64,000 bases of DNA from Microcebus murinus (GCF_040939455.1 NC_134113.1:12696501-12760500); one strand, 5' to 3'. Numbered from the stretch's first letter, positions 9,451-20,817 are shown. The notes: generated by a model from the sequence alone, not told the origin. Made by a program: numbers and translations.

Positions 9451-10134
9451 TGCCCCAGTCTCACATGGAGACCAGGGGGAGTGAGGTTTTAGGAGTGTTT
9501 TTGGCCAAAAATTCTCCTTGCCAGTCACAAAATTTATTCTTTTCAGAAGACATTCAGTAAAAGATTTGGAACAGCAAGAGACAGACATTTATTAGAAAGT
9601 GTTTTATTTAAAACAAAGACTTTGTTTTTCACTCAACATCCTGTTAAATAAAAATCTAATATTAGCAGCTCTCTGTGGTGGTGAAGTCTCCCTGATCTGA
9701 GCAGACCTGGGGACCTCTCCCCACTTTGGGTGGGGGGTGGTGGTGGGGCTCCGATGCCAGGGAGATGACAGGTACTTCTTGTATTTTTAGTAGCCCCACC
9801 TCCTTCTTTATGCTCAAGATGATTGACAGTATTGATAGCCAGTTACGCCTTGGCTTTATCATTGGAGTTCCCTGAGAGGCAGGGCTTCCTTTATTCTTAC
9901 ATTGTATTCTCAAATCATTTGTTATAACTTATAGAAATTATCTCCTGGGAACAAAATGGCTTAAGCTCTCCTAGAATCCATGTGCCCATTCTATGTATTT
10001 AGAGATGAAGGATGGATGTCATATGCTAATGGCTAAGAAGGTTTTTAGCAGAATGTCAGCACTATTCAGAATTTCCTTTGGCGCAAAAATCTGCTTAATA
10101 GTTGGGACAGTAGCAGCAGTAAGAATGAGAAGAA
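9451..10134. other. No recognisable gene or repeat
   Basis: 684 bp. AT-rich in 9580-9660, GGGGTGGTGG-rich patch at 9730-9745. Nothing supported. Confidence 0.5.
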
Positions 10135-10345
10135 CAAATAATAAAAACAGCAGCAACTGCTCTGTATTGACCATGTACTTTCGTTATTTTTTCATTCATT
10201 ATATATGTTGGACCTTACCACCCTTATATTAACAAATAAGAAAACCAATTCAGAGAGGTTAAGTAATTTGCCAGAGACAGCACAGGATTCAGTAGCAAAT
10301 AGCTAAGGTGAGAGTCATATCTGGGTTCTTTATATACTCTTAACT
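10135..10345 (-). mobile_element. MIR SINE, antisense
   Basis: Diverged antisense MIR: ctgtattgaccatgtact, ataagaaaaccaattcag, agaggttaagtaatttgcc, caaatagctaaggtgagagt. Confidence 0.65.
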
Positions 10346-10379
10346 TTCCCTCTTCACTATTACCCCATTTTTGCCTCTT

Positions 10380-10452
10380 TTGTCACAGAGATCCGAGGAG
10401 ATAAAGTATACAGTGTTCTGCACCTAGTAGGATGATGGTAAATATTAGTTTC
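10380..10452 (+). mobile_element. MIR SINE 3' fragment
   Basis: gaggagataaagtatacagt, gttctgcacctagtaggatg, atggtaaatattag match the sense MIR 3' end. Confidence 0.5.
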
Positions 10453-10574
10453 CTTCCATTTTTTTTTCCCCAAGTTCATTGTCATTCAGTCCCACCGTGC
10501 CCCCTTTGATTCAGACCTTAGCTGTCCCTGTTGAAACATCATATTCCAGATCCAGTCTTTCAAGATAACTCATT

Positions 10575-10925
10575 TATTTCCCATTACCACCTTCCCAGAG
10601 GGGCCCAAGTTCTCCCTTGCTCTGGCCCCCTTTCCCCGTGACCGCCAGACCTGCATCCATAGCCTCGTTGTCCTTCGATTGCTGGAGGCTGCTGGTTTGG
10701 GCCGCTGCATCATTTCTGCTCTGCGGGGCGTCAAGGCGAAAGCGAAAGCGGTTTCTTCTTCAGACTTCTGGGCCAGCAGACACACACACCGCTCACGCTG
10801 GAGCATCAGGCGGCTTGCAGGGCGTCTTACGCACTGTGGTTTTGTGCCTGCCAGTGGTAGCGTCCCCGGCTGGCCTACATCCATTGTCCTGATACGCGCG
10901 GTGACCGTGCTGTGAGGTACAATCT
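10575..10925. promoter_or_regulatory. CpG-retaining single-copy patch with ISRE-like motif
   Basis: About 350 bp with more CpGs than the flanks (clusters at 10701-10750 and 10860-10910) and no repeat signature. It contains GAAAGCGAAAGC at 10738-10749, matching the IRF/ISRE core GAAANNGAAA, followed by GGTTTC. Open frames cross it on both strands (10570-10884 minus, 104 codons; 10617-10892 plus, 91 codons) without recognisable domains. Confidence 0.3.
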
Positions 10926-10979
10926 CAGAGAGCCCAGGAAGAGGAGAGAGGAGGAGTGGCTGAGAACAATGACTTTGCT

Positions 10980-11061
10980 GGTGATAACATTTCCTGAGAG
11001 CCCGCTACGTGCTATGCTAACAGTGGCGGTATTAGTTCCACTAATACTCTAGAGCTCAGTG
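10980..11061 (-). mobile_element. MIR SINE, antisense, left part
   Basis: gtgataacatttcctgagag, cccgctacgtgctatgc match antisense MIR. It is interrupted by the Alu at 11062 and resumes at 11408. Confidence 0.55.
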
Positions 11062-11397
<336 letters not shown>

Positions 11398-11407
11398 GAG
11401 CTCAGTG

Positions 11408-11672
11408 TTTTATTTACACGAATTGTCCCATCAAATTCTCAAAATAACACCATCCAGTTGGTATTTTCGTTCCCATGCTGGTCGCTTTCAGCATGGAGAA
11501 CAGTGCCTGGCAAATGGAAGAACTCGGTCCTCACTGTTATATCTTGAATGGGTCTCCCCTTTCATGGGAACCGGAGGGGTTAGGTACTGCCTTCAGGTCA
11601 CACAGTGAGGGCAGACTTTAACCCAGGGGATCTGAGTCTAGAGTTTGTTCCCTCCACCACTGTGCAGTACTG
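11408..11672 (-). mobile_element. MIR SINE, antisense, right parts
   Basis: tcccatcaaattctcaaaat, aacaccatccagttggtatt continue the MIR after the Alu. The final MIR portion (ttcaggtcacacagtgaggg, ctttaacccaggggatctga) appears at 11588-11672, with unrelated sequence between. Confidence 0.55.
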
Positions 11673-11737
11673 TCTTCTGTTGACGAGAGGCTAAATGAGA
11701 GGGAAGTCTTAGTAGGACGAGCCCTAAATGTCCAGGC

Positions 11738-11800
11738 AAGGCCTGGATTTTAGTCCCAGCTTTGCCACTTATTAGCTTTTAGCAAATCCCTTAGCTTTCG
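11738..11800 (+). mobile_element. MIR SINE fragment
   Basis: attttagtcccagctttgcc acttattagctt matches the MIR core in sense. Confidence 0.55.
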
Positions 11801-11854
11801 ATGACAGACACTGTTCATTGGCCGATCCCCTTCTGCCTGGCCACCCCTACTTAC

Positions 11855-12245
11855 AGAGGGTGAATTGTGTCTCCCCCATTCATATGTTGAATTCCCCCGG
11901 ATGGACTCATCTGGAAATCTAGTCTTTACAGAGGAAATCAAGTTGAGATGAGGTCATTAGGGTGAGGCGTCTTCCAATATGACTGATGTCCTTATAAAAA
12001 GGGGGAGTTTGGACACAGAGACATGCAGAGAGGGACAATGAAGTGAGACACAGGGCGAAGACAGCCATTTATAAGCCAAGGAGAGACGCCCAGAGCTCCC
12101 CGCACAGCCCCCGGAGAGAAGCAACTCTGCTGACACCTGGTCTTGCACCTCCCAGCTCCGGAGCTGGGGGACAACACACGTGTGCTGTGTGAGCTCCGCG
12201 TCTGGGGCATGCTGTTGCCTGCAGCAGCCCTAGCACATGATCCAG
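11855..12245 (+). mobile_element. MaLR/MLT1-like LTR
   Basis: gtgaattgtgtctcccccat, ggaaatctagtctttacaga, ggaaatcaagttgagatgag, tcattagggtgaggcg, aatatgactgatgtccttat, aaaaagggggagtttggaca, ccatttataagccaaggag match the family LTR well up to about 12140. The end is diverged. Confidence 0.8.
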
Positions 12246-12894
12246 GCAGGAAAAGAGCCTCGCAGATTGCCTTGCAGCTAGAGCTGACCCTGTGACCCGC
12301 TGATGAACCGAGAGCGGAAAGGATGGCAGGAGGGCTTCTGGGGGGTGTTTGCTTCCTGGGAAGAGAGGCTGATGTCACTGGCGCAACCCCTTCCCTCCTC
12401 CTGCCGTGACTGTGGAGGTGATAGCTGGGTCATTTTTTGATTGAAAGAGAAAGTGCAAGAGAATGGCAGAGACGCCAGCCTTGCCACCATTGCCCAAGCC
12501 AAGGGCACATAGCCACCCACTTCTAGGAAGAAAAACAACAACAAAACCCTTCCTTCCTTAAACCACATGGGGCAGGCCAACTGTTGCTTGCAGCTGAACA
12601 AATTCCTGCTACACTCCGAACCAGCTTTGTCTTCGACAGGGTGAGGATGATCAGATTCACAGGGCTATTGAACAGACGAAATGAGAATCTCCGTTAAAAT
12701 GGGGCTGCGAATGGTAAAACACCATGTAACTCTGAGTTATTGTCACAATAAACAAAAACCTCCCCAAAGCTATCGTTTCCGTTTAGAGCTTATTCCCAAC
12801 CCCTGACTCGCAAAGCCCTGTGTCGGTTCCCCCACCAAGGAGCCAGATGGGCTGGAAGACGCTCCGTTTCCAGTCCGTTAGCGTGATTACTGTT
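12246..12894. other. No recognisable gene; possible MIR trace
   Basis: 650 bp. A weak sense MIR-like segment may lie at about 12630-12720 (gacgaaatgagaatctccg). Nothing else is supported. Confidence 0.4.
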
Positions 12895-13070
12895 CAAAGC
12901 TGGAGAGAGGCCTAGAGGTCCTTTGGTTCAAATGCCTTATTTTATGGAAGAGGAAGCAGGGGCCCAGAGAGCCTGAGTGACTTGACCAAGGTCACGGAGC
13001 AAGCCCTTGGCAGACTCAGGCCTTGAATCCAGGTGTCTTTGGAACTCAGAGCTAGGGCTCTTCCCTTAGG
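12895..13070 (-). mobile_element. MIR3/L3-like old SINE/LINE fragment
   Basis: ggcctagaggtcctttggtt, ttattttatggaagaggaag, gcccagagagcctgagtgac, ttgaccaaggtcacggagca, ccttgaatccaggtg match the widespread ancient repeat usually assigned to MIR3 or a related class. Confidence 0.6.
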
Positions 13071-13154
13071 TAAACCAGGTGGACTCAGAGACTTGTGAGA
13101 GTCTATATCTAAGGATCAATTGGTTAAAAATTGGTTCAAACCAATTTTTGATTT

Positions 13155-13365
13155 AGGACCTGCGTGAAGCCATCCTATCGTGCGCCAGGCAGTGTGCAAG
13201 CACTTTACAAACATTACCTTAAGTATTTAACGACTGCTGTTAACACAACGATGTAGGTACTGCCACCCCCATTTATATGTACTGAGAAGGGGGTAAGATT
13301 AAGCCAGTTTTCCTTGATCACCCGGTTAATCAGTAGGTGATGGCAACTTTCTCCTGACCACAAGC
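13155..13365 (-). mobile_element. MIR SINE, antisense
   Basis: cgtgcgccaggcagtgtgca, agcactttacaaacattacc, cgatgtaggtactgcc, cccatttatatgtactgaga. Confidence 0.7.
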
Positions 13366-13424
13366 TAAAAGACTTGCAGTTCAGTTTAACTCAGGTCAGT
13401 GAGTCTCCGATTCTGGCCACCTTG

Positions 13425-13500
13425 CTGGGCATCGGGGATAGAGCAGTGAAGAGACAGTGGCCCTGCCCTCGGGGAGCTAGCAGCTGAGAGGAGAAGCATC
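13425..13500 (-). mobile_element. L2 LINE 3' fragment, antisense
   Basis: tgctgggcatcggggataga, gcagtgaagagacagtgg, ccctgccctcggggagctag match the antisense L2 tail. Confidence 0.7.
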
Positions 13501-13507
13501 ACCAAGC

Positions 13508-13758
13508 GGCTGTGTGGTGCAGTGGTTACGGGCACATGTGCTGGAACCAGGCAGGCTGGGCTTGAGTCCTGGCTCCGCCACTTACTGGTTGTGTGACTTT
13601 GGGCAGAGTACTTCATCTCTGTGTGCCTTGATTTTTTCATCTGTAAAATAGGGATAATAGTAAGACCTCCCTCATAGATTGTTATAGGGATTAAAGTGGT
13701 TGATACATGCCAACTGTTGAGGACACCACACATTTTGGCTATTATTATTGTTAGTTTA
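13508..13758 (+). mobile_element. MIR SINE, near full length
   Basis: Sense MIR: gtgtggtgcagtggttacgg, ggcttgagtcctggctccgc, cacttactggttgtgtgact, ttgggcagagtacttcatct, catctgtaaaatagggataa, tagattgttatagggattaa. A-box/B-box relics are still visible. Confidence 0.92.
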
Positions 13759-14309
13759 TTCACTCTGAACCTATGTATTCCTCTACCCAACCTGTCTTAT
13801 CTCCAAGAGTTCATTCCCTAGGCCTGTGTGTTTCAGAGTTGGTTTGGTCATCTTGGATGGGGGACAGTCTCTCCACCCTATTCAACTGGGCTTTATTGGA
13901 CAGCTCTAGGGAGTGAGGACACTAGAGGTTGTCATCTACTTTTGGCAGAGTAGAAAGCGGGTGGTCTTAAAATTGAGGAGTCTGTGCTCCCCTAGTGCTG
14001 GAGGTGCTGGGCTTTGGGCAAGCCCCGGCCCTTCCTCCTGCTTAGCTCTTCAGGAAGAAAATGATCTGTGGCAGCGTGTTCACAGCAGCCCACCTATTTG
14101 TAGGGCTGCTAGCCTGAGACGGCCAAGAATCTGGAAGCTCTGAAGGAGACTGGCACCACAATGCCGGAACCCTCTACGATTCCAGGGAGGTAACGCACGC
14201 CAAGGGCTCGTCACGTAATGATACCACTCTCCCTCTTCTTTTCCTGAATCAAGGGGGTTCTTAGGCACTATCTCATTTGCATTTATATATTAAACTTTTA
14301 TATATATTT
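13759..14309. other. No recognisable gene or repeat
   Basis: 550 bp of ordinary sequence. A 76-codon frame (13913-14143 plus) has no recognisable features. Confidence 0.5.
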
Positions 14310-14460
14310 ATATGGCACTATGGCTCTGGGAAGTTGATATTAGCATCCTTTTTCCTCTTTCCCCTAATAATGCATCTGAACATCACAGACTTTAAGTCAA
14401 TGATTTGAACCCAATTCAAAGCCTTGGTGCACAATTGCTCCACTGGACCTCTCGGTTCCT
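14310..14460 (-). mobile_element. Possible MIR trace, antisense
   Basis: Weak similarity: ttgatattagcatcc, gaacatcacagactttaagt, tttgaacccaattcaaagcc. Confidence 0.35.
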
Positions 14461-14769
14461 GCAGGTCTCTGCTTTTGGCTTCTGCTGGGCTTCAAAGCCA
14501 GGTATTATTAGAGCATCATAATTAATACCTTTTATGTATATGCACATGCATGTATTTCTATCCATCAACACAATTAATGAGCCCTTGAGGGGGTGTGTGT
14601 GGATGGCATGCCCTTTATTCCCTAGGAGCCATGCCATGCAGAAATGTCACCAGGACACCACATTTCAATGTCTTTGCAAAGGACTAGGCCACAGCCTCAT
14701 TGGAGGTGATTTTTTTTCTAGTTCTTTTTTCTTTCTTATGGTTACATTCAGGCTGTGTTTTACAGTTTG
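14461..14769. other. No recognisable gene or repeat
   Basis: About 310 bp, AT-rich, nothing supported. Confidence 0.5.
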
Positions 14770-14915
14770 AACACATCCTTTGTGTTCATTATTTCATTTG
14801 ATTTTCATTATAACTGATGAGGCAGACAGGGAGGCATCACTTTTACTTTTCAAGGGAAGAAACTAACATCCAGAGAGGCAGAATGACTTGCTGGGGTCCG
14901 TTCAGCTTCTTTTGG
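14770..14915 (-). mobile_element. MIR SINE fragment, antisense
   Basis: ttcatttgattttcattata, aagggaagaaactaacatcc, agagaggcagaatgacttgc. Confidence 0.5.
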
Positions 14916-15424
14916 GATATATTGCAAATGGAATCCCAATCTCCCAGCCAGTCTGGAGCGCTTTTCCAGAGCACAAGGCTTCTCTGAGTCAGGGTTGAGA
15001 AGCAAGACTTTGTCTGGTAAAAGGATATGTTTTCTTTTTCATATGGACTTTATTCAGTTCTCTCAAATTTGCCAAGGATTTCTCTCCAGCTTCTCTTCTA
15101 AACACCTTGTAGTTAAAGGAGCAGCTGGCTCACTGGCATAAGTCTTGGAGATCGGGGGTGCTGGGTCATGGTGGTGGCGATGATGATGATGGTGGTGATG
15201 ATGATGACAACCACTTTGTGACCCCACGGAAAGCTCAGATCTCCCCCAGGGTTCAGTCTGTCACCAGGAGAAATGCAGCCACTGACCTAGGACGCTCATC
15301 AGAATGCCTTGAGATTGTAATACAACGTTGGGTGCTGGAGACAGGGACTGTCCTACAGAGCTTTAGACGGGGACAAATGAATGGAAGGACAAAAGAGGAA
15401 GCACCCTGACCTCTGTGACTAGGA
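14916..15424. other. Unrecognised sequence with GAT/GGT-rich patch
   Basis: No gene. An imperfect (GAT)n/(GGT)n microsatellite occupies 15170-15210; the Asp-rich frame over it is an artefact. Confidence 0.5.
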
Positions 15425-15499
15425 CCTCTTCATGCAATAATAGCTCACATTACCAAGTGCGTTATATGTTTCCATTTTAGATTCTCATTGTTCATGCTG
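15425..15499 (-). mobile_element. MIR SINE, antisense, left part
   Basis: aataatagctcacattacca agtgcgttatatg resembles the antisense MIR start. It is interrupted by an L1 fragment and resumes near 15650. Confidence 0.5.
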
Positions 15500-15640
15500 C
15501 TTTATAGGAAATTGATTGACTTTTGTGTATTAACCTTGTATCCTGCAATCATGCTATAATTGCTTATTAGCTCCAGGAGCTTTTTTGTTGATTTTTTGGG
15601 ATTTTCTACAGAGGCAATCATGTTATCTGTACATATATAT
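15500..15640 (-). mobile_element. L1 ORF2 fragment, antisense
   Basis: aattgattgacttttgtgta, ttaaccttgtatcctgcaat, gggattttctacagaggcaa, tcatgttatctgtac are the familiar reverse complement of an internal L1 ORF2 segment. Only about 140 bp remain, embedded in a MIR. Confidence 0.75.
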
Positions 15641-15649
15641 AAACACAGT

Positions 15650-15790
15650 GGTAATATCTAATCTGCATAAACAATGCTAAGAGATTGGCTTAATAATTAT
15701 ACTCATTTTATGGATGAGCTCACTAAAGTACAGAGAAGTTTATAATTTGATCAGGTCCATGCAGCTAAAAGGTGGGAGTGATGCAGGGGG
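15650..15790 (-). mobile_element. MIR SINE, antisense, right part
   Basis: attatactcattttatggat, gagctcactaaagtacagag, tcaggtccatgcagctaaaa, ggtgggagtgatgc complete the antisense MIR. Confidence 0.6.
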
Positions 15791-15794
15791 TGTC

Positions 15795-16255
15795 CCAGTG
15801 AAGGGAGGAAAGCCCCCTGCACTTGCCAGGTGGGTTCTTGGCTTTGTGCAGGAAAGAATTCAAGTGTGAGCTAACTGGAGACAAAGTTTACTGAGACAGA
15901 GACAGACAACAGATCCCATCCCACAGAGTAGCAGTCCTCTCCTAAGCAGTAGGGGACCCCTTATGGGGCAATAGTAATGTTTTCAATTGTTCAAAAACCC
16001 TGTTGGGAAACAGCTGTACTTGACCAACATTGTCTTGTGGTCAGGCCATAAAGGTTAATCATAAACTGCTGTCACTGAATGGTAAGTGCAGTTTTTAAGG
16101 TAACTGGTTTAGTAATTCATCTGTCTTCAGGTGGTCCCAGGGCAGTAACTCGCTGGTGACTTCCTTGTTCAGGGTGGTTAGGGTTAGCTGTCAGTTAAAA
16201 TGGCTGCACTCAGGCTCCCTTGGCCTTCCTTTTCTGCCTTTTCCCTACATTAGCA
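15795..16255 (-). mobile_element. ERV1-type solo LTR, antisense (tentative)
   Basis: caggtgggttcttggctttg, tgcaggaaagaattcaagtg, caaagtttactgagacagag have the antisense layout of class-I ERV LTR U5/R ends (tail-side tgggttcttgg… aagaattcaag…). The end near tggccttccttttctgcc is approximate. No viral genes are present. Confidence 0.5.
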
Positions 16256-16378
16256 GAAGTACAAGTCAAACCTGGCGTTCTGTTTCCATGCTCACACTCT
16301 CAACCCATGTGACATTGCTTTGTAGGACTCACACTTGCCACCCTCTCACAGGCATAAGGGGACGTGGCGCCAAAGTTT

Positions 16379-16853
16379 AATGGCCCCAATTTTTCACCCC
16401 TCCTTGGATCCATGCCTTTGCTATATAACTTTGCAGTGCTCTCCACTGTAGGCAGGATGTGCTTCTCCACTCTTTGATTTTGGGCCCTGTCATGTGACTT
16501 GTTTTGGGTGATAGAAAAAAGAGTGATGGTCTGCCAGCCCCAGGCCCAGGCCTTAGGAGAACTTGTGTGTTGTTGTTTGCTCCCTGTGCCACTGTCACTG
16601 CTAGGAGAAGGACATGCCTGGGCTAGCCTGCTGGTCCCAAAGGCAGGAGCATGAGAGATCTGTGGGGCTGAGCTATCCCAGCTGGGCTGCCCCCACCAAG
16701 GAGAGTCTGGGAGCAGATCCCCTGCTCCGCCCACATCCACTGGCCACAGATGGGCGAGTGACCCCAGCTGAGATAAACTGACCCTCAGACCAGTGCAAAT
16801 AAATGTTGAGATTTTATAGTGTTTGTTACTCAGCAGAAGCTAACTGATACTTG
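16379..16853 (+). mobile_element. MLT1-like solo LTR
   Basis: tggccccaatttttcacccc, ttgggccctgtcatgtgact, tgttttgggtgatagaaaaa, cccactggccacag-like block, tagtgtttgttactcagcag, aagctaactgatac match a sense MLT1-class LTR. Confidence 0.75.
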
Positions 16854-16856
16854 TGG

Positions 16857-17030
16857 TAATTGTGGAAAGAGCAGAGCTCTGGAATCAAACGTGCTTTTAA
16901 ATCACACCTGTACCAGTTATTAACTGTGTGATCCTGGGTGGGTTACTCAAACTCTTTGAATTTCAATTTTATCATCACAATGAGCGTAATAGTATCTATT
17001 GCTGAGGGACATTGTATTAATGAGATAAGT
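16857..17030 (+). mobile_element. MIR SINE
   Basis: agagcagagctctggaatca, ccagttattaactgtgtgat, cctgggtgggttactcaaac, aatttcaattttatcatcac, attgtattaatgagataag. Confidence 0.8.
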
Positions 17031-17214
17031 AGCAAGAGGGGCGAGGAGAGGATCTGGCCAGGCAGATGCTGGGCCCAAAGCAGAAGGCACTGCAGGACCA
17101 TGGCAAGACTTAAACGTTTCTCTGCAAACTGGAGTATGGGGCTGTGTTCTGGGCAGAGGCTTAGATGATTTGGAAGAAAAGACAGTCATTGGAACTGGAG
17201 TATCAACTCTGTGT

Positions 17215-17623
17215 CAGAATCTATTGCAACAATAATGCTGTGTAACAAATCACCCTAAAATGCTGTGGCTTAAAACAAGAAGCATCAATTGTCACCCCTG
17301 AACCTGCTGGTCAGCTGGGAAGTTCTTTTGCTTTTGGACAGACTCATATTTCTGCAGTCAGCTGTGGGCTTGGCGGGAAGTCTGTGGATCTTGGACAGGC
17401 TTGGTGTCATGCTTAGTGGGCTGTAGGATATTTTCTCATCATGTAGCAGGCCAGCTTGGGTGTGATCTCAGGCTACCTGGGCATGTCCTTAAAGCATGGC
17501 AGAGGTGGGGGAGGGAGGAGGGGCATGGACCCAGCACCCTGTCACTTCTGCCATGTTTTATTTGCCAAAGCAGATCACAGTGCCAGCCCAGATACAAGGA
17601 GGTGAGGAAACAGATACCATCTT

Positions 17624-17660
<37 letters not shown>

Positions 17661-17766
17661 ATGCGTGCACTCTGTGTGTGTGGAGTGGCGGGGACTGCAA
17701 AATCCCATTGCACAGGGCACAGATACAGGAAGGCCATTAGTTTGAACCATCAGTACAGTCTACCAC
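17215..17766 (-). mobile_element. MLT1-like LTR, antisense, with TG repeat
   Basis: tgctgtgtaacaaatcaccc taaaatgctgtggcttaaaa opens the antisense LTR; gatacaaggaggtgaggaaa, atacaggaaggccattag and cagtctaccac close it. A (TG)n array sits inside. The same family recurs at 25265-25785. Confidence 0.7.
17626..17688. repeat. (TG)n microsatellite
   Basis: A perfect TG run of about 13 units, then an imperfect TG/CATG continuation. Cys-Val frames across it are artefacts. Confidence 0.95.
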
Positions 17767-18149
17767 AGCTCTTAACTGGAAGGCCCAGTTACTAGGCATA
17801 GGAGGGAGGTCAGGACAGGAAGAGCAGTTAGGACATGTTGTTCCTGGGCCACCAACCATTGGTGCAGGCTCATAATTTTCTGGATCAGGTCTAGCACTGG
17901 AGTAGAGCTGGTAGAAGACAAGCATTCTGAGTTGAAGGTGTGGGAGCAATGTGGGGGGTGGAGCCTGGCATATTCCTGTCCAAGTAGAGCAGGAGCCACA
18001 GAGAAATAAAAGTGTCAGCGATGATGTGTAGGCAGCTGGGGGACAGCTCTTGGGTGATGAGAATGTCTGCCAACAAAACCGTGTGGTGGGCTATGGAATA
18101 GCTTGATAGTCCCCCTCTCCCCACTGTGCCAACGTGCTTGCAACACAAT
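17767..18149. other. No recognisable gene or repeat
   Basis: About 380 bp. Minus-strand frames of 70-85 codons exist without recognisable features. Confidence 0.5.
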
Positions 18150-18420
18150 CCATACAGGAAATAGGTTTTCTCTTAAGAATGTGAAACTAATACATGAGAA
18201 TCAAGGAAAATTGGTCTAATTCAGAAAAATGAAAAAATAAAAATAAAACAAATCACCTAGCTTTATCATCCAAAGACAATTGCTGTTAACACCCTCATAC
18301 ATTTCTCTACCTTTTTCCCTCCTACGTATGTATGTGTATATGTGCTTACATATATTATACCCAGTATAAATAAGCATTTTAGAAACCACAGTCTTTAAGG
18401 GGACCTGCATTTATGTTCTG
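18150..18420 (-). mobile_element. Possible old L1 3' UTR, antisense
   Basis: caaagacaattgctgttaac accctcatacatttctctac ctttttccctcctacg resembles the antisense tail of ancient L1M elements. Tentative. Confidence 0.35.
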
Positions 18421-19254
18421 TTTGTTTTTGCCACTTTAGAGAACATGATCTGGACTAAAATAATTTGATCCGTCCATATATATTTATCTAGAACTGGTAA
18501 GGTTTTGCTTTCTGTTTTCAAAGGTAAAAACAACAGAACAACTTAACCCAAATTCTAGACTCGGAGATATACAAAATTGAGCCATGACATCCGCAGCATA
18601 AGCACACACCAAACAGTAGATTCCAACCTTGATCTCTAGTTCTGCACACTAAAGACTTGGTGTGAGCTCTTGACCAGCGTGGCTGGGAGGCTGGTCCAGT
18701 TCCGGTCTGGCTGGTGTCTGTGTGTTTGAGGTGTATGCAGGCTCCTCTGGGAGTTCCACATTGCCCAGTGGTAGAATGTCAGGCTCAAGTTCTCAGGTCT
18801 TCTAACTGATGTGAGATCGTTCTCAGTCACTGCTCGGGTACTTGCTCCAAGTTCGCGTTATGAGTTGAATCTTCATCAGCTGGTTTCCGTGGACAGTGTT
18901 GCTTCCTTCACTGTGTCTCTAATGTGCTGTCCCTCTGTATTCCCTGTTGTTGGGGATGTTTGTGTGTGGCTGGAGTTCTGCTGCTCTCTGCTTCTCAGCC
19001 CCTGTCTCTTTTCATGCCCTGGCTGACCTGAGCTTGCATTTTCGGTGTGGGGTCAGGGAGAGAGAAAGGGCAGACAGGCTGTATCATAGAATGCACACTT
19101 AAAATCCACGTGCTACCAGAGCTGCTTTCAGCTTGGGTTTCAACAGCACACCGACCCCACCCTTTTGAACGATCCCAGTGCTTCCTGCATAGCACCAATA
19201 AGCACTTCCCACGATGCAGCACATAGCATTCTGCCTAATTATTTGCCAGAATTT
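18421..19254. other. No recognisable gene or repeat
   Basis: 830 bp of ordinary sequence, nothing supported. Confidence 0.5.
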
Positions 19255-19640
19255 GTCTTCAGATGACAAAGGCACAATTTATTTCACATATTTGTGTTCA
19301 TATTGCCCTTAAGTCTTGAAATCCTATTTCACTTAACATTATTTTAGCAATATTTCCCCGAGCTCTTACATATTCCAAGAAGTTGTCCTTTGTGATGGTT
19401 ACATAGTATTCCATCACACAAAACATTTAAAAACATTTATTCCCTTATCATTGAATATTTAGGTTGTTCTTAATATTACTAGAGTATATTATGAACACTT
19501 ACACATAAAGCTTTTATTATATCTTTCTTTCCAAATTTAGAATTACTTCCTTGGTATAGATTTCCAGAAAGGACTATTCAGAACCATAAAGGTGTGGTCA
19601 TTTAAAAAAGACTTCTGAAACAGTCCTCTAAATTACTCTC
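19255..19640 (-). mobile_element. Old L1M fragment, antisense
   Basis: gtgatggttacatagtattc catcac, catttattcccttatcattg, aatatttaggttgttcttaa follow the antisense layout of L1 3' ends (…agtattccatt…ttgggttgttcc…). Confidence 0.5.
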
Positions 19641-19924
19641 CCAAAGGGTGCAACCATTGAGCCTCCCACCCGCCACGGATCAGAGCGCCAGGTCACTGCC
19701 AAGAGGTAGCGCTTTCAGTGGTTTCTTTGAACAGTGGAAGAGAATAAACCCAGTGAGCTTCAAAGGTGTTTCAGATAAAAGGCATGATCTGAAAATGGAT
19801 ATCAAGGAGAGAGGGGACAGCTGGCAGACCCGGTAGCCAGGGGTTTGGCTGGGGAAGCGGATGCCACTAAGCACAGGGAAGGACCCTGTGGACGTCACAG
19901 GATCTCGGATGTTCCGCTCTACCA

Positions 19925-20095
19925 GGTTCAAAGTGGTTCCTGGAAACTCTTTCTTTGTTTTCAAGGGCCAGCTCAATTGCACCCTCCTCTGTGAAGCCTT
20001 CCCGGGCTCCAGGGTGGAGTTGGGGTGGGGACTCCTTCTTTCGTGCTCCATGATACTCTGAATGTTATCAGTGTCGCGGTACTTCTCACATGGTG
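19925..20095 (+). mobile_element. L2 LINE fragment
   Basis: ccagctcaattgcaccctcc tctgtgaagccttcccgggc, followed by ctccttctttcgtgctccat, matches the sense L2 ORF2/3' region (…aatgtcacctcctc…gaggccttccctgacc…). Confidence 0.55.
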
Positions 20096-20746
20096 CTACA
20101 TCTGAGCTTGGGTTCCCACTAGCCCAGGTGCTAACCTAGGCAGCAACCCGATCTATGTTCTCCTCCCCAGTATGCCGCCACCATGGCATACATAAGCATC
20201 CTTTTCTGTCTCCCTGCTTCACCCCGGGCACTAGGAAATTCTTGTTCACGACTCCTATCTAGTTCTGTAGCGCTAATTGTCTTTCTTGGCTACGCACAAT
20301 CTGTTCTACTCTCAGCCCCTTTCTAGAGATTTTTTCCCTTAGTCTCTTCCCTTCTACCCAAAGTCACTTACATACCTTATCCTCAGGTACTTCTTACCCA
20401 TTTCCGTGCACAGGCTGCTTCCAGCTTTCTATAATGACTAATATCTTCTGAAATCTTAAGCAGAGAAGGGTAGCTGGGGTCTCTTTCTAAAAGTGTGGAT
20501 CTGTGGAAGCCAGAGACTCTGTAACCTGGTGAACAGGTTACCATAAATGCATGAACAAATCAGGGCTAAGGGACAATTAGGATAGGAAAAACAAGTACAA
20601 CTAAGATTAGTACATTAATCTCCTGCTGCAAGGTCCTATGCAATTGGTAGAAGTGGGTTGAATATTGGCCTTGAGCTCCCTGGTAGCCAAGATAAAAAGG
20701 GAAAATGTGATTAGTTTGTAATATATTCATAGCTCATGGGTTCAAA
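20096..20746. other. No recognisable gene or repeat
   Basis: 650 bp, nothing supported. Confidence 0.5.
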
Positions 20747-20817
20747 ACAAAATAATTTGTCAGTGGAAGCCTAGATTTTCTCCTGACAAAATAATTTGTC
20801 AGTAGAAGCCTAGATTT
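20747..20817 (+). repeat. Two-copy tandem repeat, 32-bp unit
   Basis: A 32-bp unit (acaaaataatttgtcagt…gaagcctagattt) occurs at 20747-20778 and again at 20786-20817 with one mismatch. Period is 39 bp. Confidence 0.95.
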
